Origin: Aphodosoma sp045614825
GTDB lineage: Bacteria; Bacteroidota; Bacteroidia; Bacteroidales; Paludibacteraceae
Assembly: GCA_045614825.1 (NCBI GenBank)
Contig: JAZLDO010000105.1
Coordinates: 1-43,159, forward strand
DNA: 43,159 nucleotides
Direction: 5' to 3'
Shown: piece after piece, positions 23,966 to 32,156 of the stretch
Layout: every line of letters starts with the position of its first letter
Position numbering within the stretch: position 1 is the stretch's first letter
The notes under the pieces: model-generated
Seen by the model: only the letters and a program-made list of their open reading frames with translations
Told to the model about the DNA's origin: nothing
The model's database searches: none
Translations under genes and position numbers: made by a program

Positions 23966-26365
23966 ATGTTCAATTTATCTGACGACCTAAACGATGCTCA
24001 CACTGAGATGATTCCACTACTCGATGAAAGCGAAGACTCTCCAATCGAATGCCACGACAACGACATTCTACCACTGTTGCCACTACGCAATATGATTTTG
24101 TTTCCTAAAGTGGTGATGCCTATCACCGTAGGACGCAAAAAGAGCCTCCGCCTCGTGCGCGAAGTTTACCAAAAAGAGGGCGAACTCTTTGTCGGCACTC
24201 AAATAAATGCCAAAATCGAGAACCCTACACTTCAAGACATCTACCCTATGGGTACGGTGGCTCGCATCGTGCGCATTCTCGAAATGCCCGACGGCACTAC
24301 TACGGTCATTCTCCAAGGTAAAAAACGCGCTACGGCTACCGAATTGGTTGCCGAAACCCCTTTCCACACCGTGCGCATCAATATCATGGACGAAACTGAA
24401 CCTGCTGCCGACGACCGCGTATTCACTGCTCTTGTCGAGGCTCTCAAAGAGTTGGCTATCCGAATCATCAAGAATTCTAACTCTATTCCTGATGAGGCTA
24501 CATTCGCTATCCGCAATATCGAAAAACCTATAGCGCTCATCAATTTCATCTGCTCTAACTTCAGTATCTCATTGAGCGACAAGGTGAAACTCCTCGAACT
24601 CAACGACCTCACCGAGCGTGGCTACCTACTACTCGACATCCTTACTAAAGAATCACAACTCCTTGAAATCAAGGCATCTATTCAAAATAAAGCTCGTCTC
24701 GACATCGACCAACAACAACGCGAGTACTATCTCCAACAACAGATGAAAACCATCCAAGAGGAATTGGGCGGCGACACTGCGAGTCAAGATGTGCAAGCTC
24801 TCAAAGAGAAGGCTAAAGGCAAAAAGTGGGACAACAAGGTGCGCGAAACTTTCGAACGCGAGGTGCGCAAACTCGAGCGTATACACCCAAACTCTCCCGA
24901 CTTCTCGGTGCAACTCAACTATGTCGAAACCATAGTCAACCTCCCTTGGAACGAATTCACTAAAGATAATTTCGACCTCAAAAAGGCTCAAAAAGTGCTC
25001 GATCGCGACCACTTTGGCATGGAAAAAGTCAAAGACCGCATTATCGAACACCTCGCTGTGCTCAAACTCAAAGGCGACCTCAAATCGCCTATCATCTGCC
25101 TCTATGGCCCTCCTGGTGTGGGTAAAACTTCGCTCGGCAAATCTATCGCCGAAACTCTCGGCCGCAAATATGTGCGCGTGTCGCTCGGTGGTCTTCACGA
25201 CGAGGCTGAAATCCGTGGCCACCGCCGCACCTATATCGGTGCTATGCCTGGTCGCATAATCCAAAACCTCAACAAATGCGGTTCTTCTAACCCTGTGTTT
25301 GTACTCGACGAAATCGACAAGGTCAACTCCGACTTCAAAGGCGACCCTGCGTCTGCTCTTCTCGAAGTACTTGACCCAGAACAGAATAATGCGTTCCACG
25401 ACAATTTCCTCGATATCGACTACGATTTGTCGAACATCCTCTTCATCGCTACTGCCAACGACCTCAATACCATATCGAAACCGCTTCTCGACCGTATGGA
25501 ACTCATCGAGGTGAGTGGCTATATCACTGAGGAGAAAATCGAGATTGCTACCCGTCACTTGATACCTAAACAACTTGAAATCCACGGCATTAAAAAGAAC
25601 CAACTCAAATTCACTAAACCGGCGGTGAAGGCTATTATCGACAATTACACTCGCGAAAGTGGTGTTCGCTCGCTCGACCGCACTATTGCCAAAATCATGC
25701 GCAAAGTGGCTAAAAACATTGCTATCGACCCTGAGTTTACTACCACTATCAAACCTCAAGACCTCCAAGAGTATCTCGGCGTGTCGCACATCGACCACGA
25801 TATGTACGACATCAGCGAATATTGTGGCGTAGTTACAGGCTTGGCATGGACTCAAGTGGGTGGCGAAATTCTCTATATCGAGTCGTCTATCAACACTCAA
25901 AAGGGCGGAAAACTCTCGCTCACTGGCAATCTTGGCGACGTGATGAAGGAGTCGGCTCAATTGGCTCTCGAATATATCAAGTCGCACAATACTCAATTGG
26001 GTATCAGTGCCGAAGATATCGAAAACCACAGCGTGCATATCCACGTGCCCGAAGGTGCTATCCCTAAAGACGGTCCATCGGCTGGCATCGCAATTCTCAC
26101 GGCTTTAGTCTCTAGCTTCACTGGCCGTAAGGTCAAAAATCGCCTTGCTATGACTGGCGAAATCACTCTCCGTGGCAAACTCCTCCCTGTGGGTGGCATC
26201 AAAGAGAAAATCTTGGCTGCCAAACGCGCTGGTATCAAAGAGATTATCCTCTGCGTCGATAACCAAAAAGACGTGAACGAAATCCAACAAGAATATCTCG
26301 ACGGTCTCCAATTCCACTTCGTCCGCAACATGGCAGATGCCCTCGCTATCGCAATCGAGAAATAA
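23966..26365 (+). CDS. lon: ATP-dependent protease Lon
   Basis: This is a 799-residue cytoplasmic protease that degrades misfolded and regulatory proteins. An N-terminal substrate-binding LON domain (about residues 38-240, from 'LPLLPLRNMILFPKVVMPI') is followed by a coiled helical region with QQREYYLQQQMKTIQEELG. The AAA+ domain has Walker A G381-P-P-G-V-G-K387-T and Walker B 'VFVLDEIDK'. The protease domain has catalytic Ser705 in D-G-P-S-A-G and Lys748 in G-G-I-K-E-K, 43 residues apart as in other Lon proteins. Codons are strikingly C-ending (CTC, GGC, CGC, GAC) compared with both neighbours. gldB follows 13 bp later. Confidence 0.97.
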   Translation: MFNLSDDLNDAHTEMIPLLDESEDSPIECHDNDILPLLPLRNMILFPKVVMPITVGRKKSLRLVREVYQKEGELFVGTQINAKIENPTLQDIYPMGTVARIVRILEMPDGTTTVILQGKKRATATELVAETPFHTVRINIMDETEPAADDRVFTALVEALKELAIRIIKNSNSIPDEATFAIRNIEKPIALINFICSNFSISLSDKVKLLELNDLTERGYLLLDILTKESQLLEIKASIQNKARLDIDQQQREYYLQQQMKTIQEELGGDTASQDVQALKEKAKGKKWDNKVRETFEREVRKLERIHPNSPDFSVQLNYVETIVNLPWNEFTKDNFDLKKAQKVLDRDHFGMEKVKDRIIEHLAVLKLKGDLKSPIICLYGPPGVGKTSLGKSIAETLGRKYVRVSLGGLHDEAEIRGHRRTYIGAMPGRIIQNLNKCGSSNPVFVLDEIDKVNSDFKGDPASALLEVLDPEQNNAFHDNFLDIDYDLSNILFIATANDLNTISKPLLDRMELIEVSGYITEEKIEIATRHLIPKQLEIHGIKKNQLKFTKPAVKAIIDNYTRESGVRSLDRTIAKIMRKVAKNIAIDPEFTTTIKPQDLQEYLGVSHIDHDMYDISEYCGVVTGLAWTQVGGEILYIESSINTQKGGKLSLTGNLGDVMKESAQLALEYIKSHNTQLGISAEDIENHSVHIHVPEGAIPKDGPSAGIAILTALVSSFTGRKVKNRLAMTGEITLRGKLLPVGGIKEKILAAKRAGIKEIILCVDNQKDVNEIQQEYLDGLQFHFVRNMADALAIAIEK

Positions 26366-26378
26366 AAAGGCAACCACA

Positions 26379-27380
26379 ATGAAACGATATATATATATAG
26401 TATTAATTGTGAGCTTTGCACTAATTAGTTGCAAACGCGAGAAACGTCATGCCGACTTGACAGGCATAGAATTCGATATAGAAATAGAACGATTTGATAG
26501 TGCATTTTGGTCATTAGACACGATGCAATTGGCAGATGAATTTGCCAGATTATCAACTCAATGTCCTGATATTACGCCTATTTACACCGAGAATGTAGTG
26601 CAATTTGGGCATCCAGATTCGGCGATTACGCATGACACGTACAAATTGTTTCGCTCAAACAATGAGGTTAGCAAATTATATGAAGATGCATTGTCGATAT
26701 ATGCAGACTTGAGTGATATTGAAAAGGATTTGACTACAGCATTTCGTCGCGCTAAGTATTTTTTACCACAATTCGCTACGCCACGTGTATATTGCCATGT
26801 GTCGGGATTAAATCAAAGTCTTATTGTTGGAGAGGGATTTATATCATTGAGCATAGATAATTATTTGGGCGAAGACTATTACCTCTATAAAGAAATTGGG
26901 ATATATAAATACCAACGCCCAAATATGTGTAGAGCCAAGGTTGTACCCGATTATATAACCGCCTGGTTGTCATCTGAATTTTCGAACAGTTTAGCCGACA
27001 ATCTTTTATCAGACATGATTCGCTATGGTAAGATACTATACACAGTATCAGTACTATTGCCAGAAACACCAGAACATGTTATTATGGGATATTCAGAAGA
27101 ACAATGGAAATGGGCAAACGAAAATGAAACTAATATGTGGAATGCTTTAATTGCGTCAAAGGACTTGTATTCAACAAGTATGCTAACAAAAAACCAATAT
27201 ATTGGAGATGGACCATTCACAAAACCATTTACACAAGAATCACCTGGACGTGCTGGAACTTATGTTGGATGGAGAATTGTTGAAAATTATATGAAATGTA
27301 ATCCTCAAATATCTATCCAACAACTACTCCAACAACCAGACGCACAGGTCATATTGAATAATTCGAACTATAAACCGTGA
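26379..27380 (+). CDS. gldB: GldB-like gliding-motility lipoprotein
   Basis: This is a 333-residue protein with a lipoprotein signal (IYIVLIVSFALISC, Cys about residue 18). 'EIERFDSAFWSLD' and 'FLPQFATPRVYCHVSGLNQSLIVGEGFISLSIDNYLGEDYYLY' are characteristic of GldB. The C-terminus has 'YSEEQWKWANENETNMWNALI' and 'GPFTKPFTQESPGRAGTYVGWRIVENYM'. GldB is needed for gliding in Flavobacterium, but homologues occur in non-gliding Bacteroidetes; a cell-envelope role is the safe reading. The start at 26379 puts the signal peptide at the N-terminus and follows AAAAGG. The frame itself opens inside the end of lon. Confidence 0.82.
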   Translation: MKRYIYIVLIVSFALISCKREKRHADLTGIEFDIEIERFDSAFWSLDTMQLADEFARLSTQCPDITPIYTENVVQFGHPDSAITHDTYKLFRSNNEVSKLYEDALSIYADLSDIEKDLTTAFRRAKYFLPQFATPRVYCHVSGLNQSLIVGEGFISLSIDNYLGEDYYLYKEIGIYKYQRPNMCRAKVVPDYITAWLSSEFSNSLADNLLSDMIRYGKILYTVSVLLPETPEHVIMGYSEEQWKWANENETNMWNALIASKDLYSTSMLTKNQYIGDGPFTKPFTQESPGRAGTYVGWRIVENYMKCNPQISIQQLLQQPDAQVILNNSNYKP

Positions 27381-27392
27381 GAAAATTGAAAG

Positions 27393-27433
27393 TTGAGAAT
27401 TGAGAATTGAGAATTGAGAATTGAGAATTGAAT
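27393..27433 (+). repeat. Period-7 TTGAGAA tandem array
   Basis: Five uninterrupted copies of TTGAGAA run from 27393 to 27427, followed by TTGAATT, between gldB and the Fur-family gene. Opposite-strand versions occur at 353-383 and 36220-36240. Confidence 0.9.
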
Positions 27434-27460
27434 TCACCAACAACTATATTAATAATCAAA

Positions 27461-27910
27461 ATGCCCAATAGTAACCCATTAGATTTATTAAATGCTTATA
27501 TTAAAGAGCATAAACTGAGACACACTTACGAACGCGAGCGTGTGTTGGAGTATATTCTGACCATTGATGGGCATTTCACAGTGCAATCGGTGCACGAACA
27601 AATGAATGCCGACCAACCCATTGCACGCGGTTCGATATACAACATTTTAGAACTATTTGAAAAGATAGGAATCATAGTGCGCCACCCCTTCCCTGGTAAC
27701 GAAGCGCAATACGAAACCACTGCACGAGCCAACACACATCACCACCGCGTTTGTATATCATGCGGTGCAATAAAAGAGTTTTCGGACCAAAAATTCAATA
27801 AAGCAATAAAGAATAGGACATTTTCGACATTCGAGAAACGATTTCACTCAATATACCTATACGGTGTGTGCAAAAAATGCCAACCCAAAACAAAAAAGAC
27901 AAAAAAATAA
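27461..27910 (+). CDS. Fur-family metal-responsive repressor
   Basis: This 149-residue protein has a winged-helix DNA-binding domain ('LRHTYERERVLEYILTIDGHFTVQSVHEQM' and 'ARGSIYNILELFEKIGIIVRH'). A metal-binding dimerisation domain follows, with H93-H-H95, C98-x-x-C101 and C137-x-x-C140; the two CxxC pairs form the structural zinc site seen in Fur, Zur and PerR. Which metal or peroxide it senses cannot be decided by eye. I start at the ATG at 27461; the open frame reaches back to 27428 only through the heptamer repeat. Its stop lies in the terminator shared with the convergent NUDIX gene. Confidence 0.9.
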   Translation: MPNSNPLDLLNAYIKEHKLRHTYERERVLEYILTIDGHFTVQSVHEQMNADQPIARGSIYNILELFEKIGIIVRHPFPGNEAQYETTARANTHHHRVCISCGAIKEFSDQKFNKAIKNRTFSTFEKRFHSIYLYGVCKKCQPKTKKTKK

Positions 27911-27947
27911 TGACTATCGGCTATTGACCAATAGTCATTATTTTTTT
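27901..27947. terminator. Bidirectional terminator between Fur-family and NUDIX genes
   Basis: Arms at 27901-27917 and 27931-27947 are perfect 17-bp complements (core AATGACTAT/ATAGTCATT) with A/T runs on the outer sides, giving a U-tract on both strands. The Fur-family stop (27908-27910) lies inside the left arm and the NUDIX stop (27946-27948) at the end of the right arm. Confidence 0.88.
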
Positions 27948-28677
27948 AATCATTTTTATTTTTTCGCTTGGTATAGGTAAAATAGCGAGCTGCGCGGTGA
28001 GGGACACCAACTTCGGTTTCGGCAAGGGCAGAGATACCCTCGAGTTGCATCATGCGTTTTTGGAAGTTGCGCACATCGCTCTTCTTTTGATAAATAGTAT
28101 CATGAAGATTACGTAACTGAGTCATCGTAAACTTTTTAGGCAAAAGTTCAAACATAAGATATGGCTCATATTTGAGTTTCAAACGAATACTCTCCAATGC
28201 AGCAGCGATAATATCTTTATGGTCGAAAGCAAGATGTTCATGACGATAATCCTCGATATTAAGCCACACAATCTGACCTTTTTGACTTGAAGATTGTTGC
28301 TTTATTCGATTATTTATCTTGATAAGAGCCACATATCCAACCGTAACAAGACGACTAATATGCAATCGTTTCACCTTTTCCATCCATGGCTCATCGGCAA
28401 AACTACTACGCTGAGGATTTCCAAATGCTTTAAATTGATGCAAATAGATGTTTGTTAGCCCTGTATATTCTTCAAGTATTCGATAGGCTGCACTATCGAG
28501 ATCTTCATTAGGAAGAATAATACTACCAGGCAATTTACGATTATTATAGCCCTCTAATTCTTCTTCCGTCTCGTAGTCATTTCGCTGTACTAATAAGACT
28601 TTCAATCGATTACCATCAAATCCAAACACGACACAATCGACTGAAATCTCAGGTTTATAGTTATTTATAATACTCAT
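27946..28677 (-). CDS. NUDIX-type transcriptional regulator (NrtR/AraR-like)
   Basis: This is a 243-residue protein with an N-terminal NUDIX domain (about residues 8-150) and a C-terminal winged helix ('FTMTQLRNLHDTIYQKKSDVRNFQKRMMQLEGISAL'). The NUDIX box at residues 51-74 (GSIILPNEDLDSAAYRILEE, then YTGL) has lost key catalytic residues: the REUxEE core reads R-I-L-E-E-Y. It is thus probably a ligand-sensing regulator rather than a hydrolase, as in NrtR and Bacteroides AraR. The ATG at 28677 is chosen because the promoter at 28726-28756 overlaps the further upstream start of the frame. It is divergent from the HAD-porin operon, its likely target. Confidence 0.85.
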   Translation of the reverse strand: MSIINNYKPEISVDCVVFGFDGNRLKVLLVQRNDYETEEELEGYNNRKLPGSIILPNEDLDSAAYRILEEYTGLTNIYLHQFKAFGNPQRSSFADEPWMEKVKRLHISRLVTVGYVALIKINNRIKQQSSSQKGQIVWLNIEDYRHEHLAFDHKDIIAAALESIRLKLKYEPYLMFELLPKKFTMTQLRNLHDTIYQKKSDVRNFQKRMMQLEGISALAETEVGVPHRAARYFTYTKRKNKND

Positions 28678-28725
28678 TAATAATAAAAATTGAAAATTAA
28701 TCGTACTTTTTGCTGTATTTTGCCA

Positions 28726-28756
28726 CAAAGATAATACTAATTTTACAAATCACAAA
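28726..28756 (-). promoter_or_regulatory. Promoter of the NUDIX regulator gene
   Basis: On the - strand TTTG (28756-28753), exactly 19 nt, then TATCTTTG (28733-28726) are a full consensus match. The leader is about 40 nt to the ATG at 28677. Confidence 0.75.
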
Positions 28757-28808
28757 ATTATTGACAATTTTTTAATCAAAAAAAATAAAATATTTTTTTA
28801 TCGAAAAG

Positions 28809-28839
28809 TGTATTATACAAAAAAAATATATTATCTTTG
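28809..28839 (+). promoter_or_regulatory. Promoter and candidate operator of the HAD-porin operon
   Basis: TATCTTTG at 28832-28839 is a consensus -7 element. In the -33 position lies TGTATTATACA (28809-28819), a perfect 11-nt palindrome that could be a binding site for the divergently encoded NUDIX regulator. The leader to the ATG at 28873 is about 27 nt. Confidence 0.6.
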
Positions 28840-28872
28840 TGGTTGAATTAGTGTGTATGAACAAAATCTGAC

Positions 28873-29601
28873 ATGAAAAAAGAAATAGAACGTTATTTAT
28901 CTAAATATCAATACGAATCACTCAACATAAAAGCTGCTTTTTTCGACATGGATGGTGTGCTATTCAACTCAATGCCATACCATGCAGAAGCGTGGAAACG
29001 CACAATAAATGCCCACGGAATACCTTTTGAATTACATGATGCGTATGTTTGCGAGGGAAGAACAGGGGCAAGTGTGATAAACGAAGTGTTCTTAAAACAT
29101 AAAGGACGTGAAGCTACAGAAGAAGAGATACAATCGATGTACAAAGAAAAAAGCGATTGTTTCAACTCTATTTCTAAGATAGAACGCATACCTAACGTTG
29201 CGCCATTATTAGAACAATTGAAAGCTGACGGAGTTGATATTTATATAGTAACTGGCTCTGGTCAAGAGTCATTGTTGGAGAGATTAAACAAATGGTTTCC
29301 AGGTATCTTCTGTAAAGAAAAAATGGTTACGGCTTTCGATGTTAAGAAGGGAAAACCTGATCCAGAACCTTACTTAATTGCATTAGCCAAATCAGGAGTT
29401 CAACCCAATGAAGCATTTGTAGTTGAAAATGCACCGTTAGGAGTAAGGTCAAGTGTAGCCGCAAGATTATTTACATTTGCCGTAAATACAGGCATTCTTA
29501 CGACCGAAGAGTTAGCATGCGAAATTAACGATAGCGGTATCGTATTGCCCGACATGAAGGCTGTAAAAGACTTCTACTTAAAAGAATTGAAAAAGATATA
29601 A
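28873..29601 (+). CDS. HAD-family phosphatase (beta-phosphoglucomutase-like)
   Basis: This 242-residue cytoplasmic enzyme has motif I F-F-D25-M-D27-G-V-L-F-N-S, where Asp25 is the nucleophile. The four-helix cap spans about residues 35-105, motif II is V-T-G-S-G, motif III is K-K-G-K-P-D-P-E-P-Y and motif IV is V-V-E-N-A-P-L-G-V. The layout is that of subfamily IA phosphatases acting on sugar phosphates or similar; the substrate is open. It is first of a two-gene operon with a porin 9 bp downstream, divergent from a NUDIX regulator, which suggests a small sugar or phosphate-ester use locus. Confidence 0.82.
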   Translation: MKKEIERYLSKYQYESLNIKAAFFDMDGVLFNSMPYHAEAWKRTINAHGIPFELHDAYVCEGRTGASVINEVFLKHKGREATEEEIQSMYKEKSDCFNSISKIERIPNVAPLLEQLKADGVDIYIVTGSGQESLLERLNKWFPGIFCKEKMVTAFDVKKGKPDPEPYLIALAKSGVQPNEAFVVENAPLGVRSSVAARLFTFAVNTGILTTEELACEINDSGIVLPDMKAVKDFYLKELKKI

Positions 29602-29610
29602 AGATATTAT

Positions 29611-30711
29611 ATGAGAATAAAACTAACCTTATTTTTTCTTCTTTTTGTACTAATTAGTTTTGCAAATGATTCTACAAAACACGCATTTGTAGAAAAACTT
29701 GCAAATACCGATCACGCATCCAATGCCGATGGGGAGCGACTAGAAAAAGAAAAAATGAGCGCTGCTGATTACGTGCCAGAAATACATGGTACGGTGAGAG
29801 CAAAATATGAATATTCTCCAATAGCAGACGCAAGTCGTTTTCAGGTGCGTAATGCACGATTTTCGGTTACCGGCAATGTTCACCAAATGGTGGCATATAA
29901 GGCTGAAGTTGAATTATCTGATCGTGGACAAACAAAAATACTTGATGCATATGCTAGAGTAATACCAATCAAAGGATTGTCGTTTACACTGGGACAGGTT
30001 AAAAAACAATTTTCAACTGACAATTTGCGCTCACCGCACAATATGCTATTCGCCAATCCTGCATTCATTGTGAGTGAATTTGCCAATCTACGCGATGTGG
30101 GCTTCACCGCAGGATACAATGCTAAAGAGTACATACCAATTGAAGCTATATTTGGAGTATATAACGGCAACGGACTATACGACCAAAAGATTTGGAAAAA
30201 ACATTTCGACTATACTGGCCGATTGATATTTACTACATGCAAATTCTTTGCATTCGACCTCAACTGGCAATCAATCAAACCTGAAAATGTAAGAATGAAC
30301 GTATTTGATATGGCAATGAGAGCCGATTTCTACGGCGTACATCTCGAAGCAGAAGGTGCTTATAAAATATATCAAAACGATGTTTATAAACCATCATACG
30401 GATTCACGGGTATAGTCTATTACGACGTAATGCTTCCAAAAGTATTTCATCACTTAAGAATATTGGGTAGATACGATATGATAACTGATGATTACGATGG
30501 CTCGGAATTGATAAAAGAAGATGTTGGAACAGTATATCCAACTACAACTACTGCACGCCAACGCATAACAGCGGGAGTAACATTAGGATTGGCAAAACCA
30601 ATATTAGCAGAATTAAGAATCAACTACGAAAAATATTTCCACAACGATTTAAATACAATTAGTGCCGATGACAACGACAAATTGGTGATTGAAATTGTGG
30701 CAAGATTTTAA
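29611..30711 (+). CDS. Outer-membrane porin (phosphate-selective porin O/P type)
   Basis: This is a 366-residue protein with a signal peptide (about 1-18), a polar linker, and a barrel of alternating strands. Strands are seen at 'EIHGTVRAKYEYSPIADASRFQVRNARFSVTGNVHQMVAYKAEVELSD' and 'GLSFTLGQVKKQFSTDNLRSPHNMLFANPAFI', with a C-terminal strand ending V-A-R-F. This is the pattern of the porin O/P family of Bacteroidetes. The solute is not known. It is probably co-transcribed with the HAD gene, which would act on what the porin admits. No terminator hairpin is obvious after it. Confidence 0.82.
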   Translation: MRIKLTLFFLLFVLISFANDSTKHAFVEKLANTDHASNADGERLEKEKMSAADYVPEIHGTVRAKYEYSPIADASRFQVRNARFSVTGNVHQMVAYKAEVELSDRGQTKILDAYARVIPIKGLSFTLGQVKKQFSTDNLRSPHNMLFANPAFIVSEFANLRDVGFTAGYNAKEYIPIEAIFGVYNGNGLYDQKIWKKHFDYTGRLIFTTCKFFAFDLNWQSIKPENVRMNVFDMAMRADFYGVHLEAEGAYKIYQNDVYKPSYGFTGIVYYDVMLPKVFHHLRILGRYDMITDDYDGSELIKEDVGTVYPTTTTARQRITAGVTLGLAKPILAELRINYEKYFHNDLNTISADDNDKLVIEIVARF

Positions 30712-30788
30712 CCAATAGACTATTAGTAGCGAGACTCAAAACAACAAAATAGAGATAACGCATCAATCCTAATTCCTCATTACAACAA

Positions 30789-30824
30789 TTAACTAATCAT
30801 TAATAACCAATAACTAATCATTAA
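30789..30824 (+). repeat. AACTAATCATTAA direct repeats in the kbl leader
   Basis: AACTAATCATTAA occurs at 30791-30803 and 30812-30824, ending 4 nt before the kbl ATG. The lon leader has the same AACTAATCATTA. No TAnnTTTG promoter was found between the porin stop and kbl, so the kbl promoter is unlocated. Confidence 0.75.
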
Positions 30825-30828
30825 CGTT

Positions 30829-32016
30829 ATGTACAACGAATTTCAAAAGCATCTCACAGCCGAGCTCGATGCTATTAAAGAAGCTGGCCTTTATAAAAGT
30901 GAACGTTTGATCTGCTCACCTCAAAGTGCAGAAATCACAGTTGCAGGCAAACAAGTGTTGAACTTCTGTGCAAACAACTACCTTGGTTTGGCTAACCACC
31001 CAGCGCTTATCGAAGCAGCTAAAACTGCTATGGACGAACGCGGTTATGGTATGTCTTCTGTACGTTTCATCTGCGGTACTCAAGATCGTCATAAAGACCT
31101 CGAACAAGCTATCGCTAACTTCTTCGGCACTGAAGATACTATCCTCTATGCAGCATGTTTCGATGCTAACGGTGGTGTATTTGAACCACTTTTGACAGCA
31201 GAAGATGCTATCATCTCTGACGCATTGAACCACGCATCTATCATCGATGGTGTTCGCCTTTGCAAAGCTCAACGTTTCCGTTATGCAAATGCTGATATGG
31301 AAGACCTCGAAAAACAACTCCAAGCAGTAGCTAACTGCCGTTTCAAACTCATCGTTACTGACGGTGTGTTCTCAATGGACGGTAACGTTTGTCCTCTCGA
31401 CAAAATCTATGAATTGGCAAACAAATACAACGCTATGATCATGGTTGACGAATCGCACTCTGCTGGTGTAGTAGGCGAAACTGGTCGTGGTGTAACTGAA
31501 TTGCACAACCTCCGTGGCGAAGTAGAAATCATCACTGGTACTCTCGGTAAAGCATTTGGTGGTGCTGTAGGTGGCTTCACAACAGGTAAAAAAGAGATTA
31601 TCGACCTTCTCCGTCAACGTTCACGTCCTTACCTCTTCTCTAACTCATTGCCTCCAATGGTAGTAGCAGCAGGTATCAAAATGTTCCAAATGATGGAAGA
31701 AACTAACGAATTACAAGACAAACTTCACGCAAATACTGACTACTTCCGTGAAAAAATGCTTGCTGCTGGTTTCGATATCAAACCTACTCAATCAGCTATC
31801 TGCGCAGTAATGCTTTACGATGCTAAATTGTCACAACAAATGGCTGCTCGCCTCCAAGAAGAAGGCATCTACGTTACAGGTTTCTTCTATCCAGTTGTTC
31901 CTAAAAACGAAGCACGTATCCGCGTTCAATTGTCAGCTGCTCACGAACAAGAACACCTCGACAAAGCTATCGCTGCATTTACTAAAATCGGTAAAGAACT
32001 CGGCGTGATTAAATAA
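30829..32016 (+). CDS. kbl: Glycine C-acetyltransferase (2-amino-3-ketobutyrate CoA ligase)
   Basis: This 395-residue PLP enzyme splits 2-amino-3-ketobutyrate with CoA into glycine and acetyl-CoA. It is an alpha-oxoamine synthase with 'NFCANNYLGLANHPALIEAA', 'YGMSSVRFICGTQDRHKDLE', D-E-S-H-S-A-G and the PLP lysine K241 in G-T-L-G-K-A-F-G-G. Length equals the E. coli enzyme family, and the partner dehydrogenase tdh follows. Codons are strongly biased to GGT, CGT, CTC and AAC, as expected for an abundant protein. A related 8-amino-7-oxononanoate synthase is excluded by the tdh context. Confidence 0.95.
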   Translation: MYNEFQKHLTAELDAIKEAGLYKSERLICSPQSAEITVAGKQVLNFCANNYLGLANHPALIEAAKTAMDERGYGMSSVRFICGTQDRHKDLEQAIANFFGTEDTILYAACFDANGGVFEPLLTAEDAIISDALNHASIIDGVRLCKAQRFRYANADMEDLEKQLQAVANCRFKLIVTDGVFSMDGNVCPLDKIYELANKYNAMIMVDESHSAGVVGETGRGVTELHNLRGEVEIITGTLGKAFGGAVGGFTTGKKEIIDLLRQRSRPYLFSNSLPPMVVAAGIKMFQMMEETNELQDKLHANTDYFREKMLAAGFDIKPTQSAICAVMLYDAKLSQQMAARLQEEGIYVTGFFYPVVPKNEARIRVQLSAAHEQEHLDKAIAAFTKIGKELGVIK

Positions 32017-32034
32017 TTTTTAGTAACTAGTAAA

Positions 32035-32080
32035 TTAGTAGCGAGCAACAAGAGCCATTCGGCAACTAACTCGCTACTAA
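32035..32080. repeat. TTAGTAGCGAG inverted repeat between kbl and tdh
   Basis: TTAGTAGCGAG (32035-32045) and CTCGCTACTAA (32070-32080) are perfect 11-bp complements with a 24-nt spacer. No T run follows directly, so it is not a standard terminator. The same word TAGTAGCGAG occurs at 9371-9380 and 30724-30731. Confidence 0.75.
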
Positions 32081-32116
32081 ATATATAAATAAAAAAAACG
32101 AGGCGAATCCGAGTAA

Positions 32117-32156
32117 TATCTCGCAACTCGCAACTCGTTACTAAACATCTAAAAAC
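32117..32156 (+). repeat. CTCGCAACT tandem leader element of tdh
   Basis: The leader reads ATCTCGCAACTCGCAACTCG, then TTACTAAACATCTAAAAAC and the ATG. It nearly matches the leader of the thioesterase gene at 9359-9390 (-), with one extra 7-nt unit. Confidence 0.8.

Noticed and set aside
24653..26044. 463-codon open frame antisense to lon
   Set aside because: It is the mirror of the lon reading frame created by C-ending codons. It shows His/Phe/Val-rich composition, no domain motif and no promoter.
27428..27460. N-terminal extension of the Fur-family protein
   Set aside because: It is encoded by the end of the TTGAGAA array from a TTG codon. The Fur fold begins properly after the ATG at 27461.
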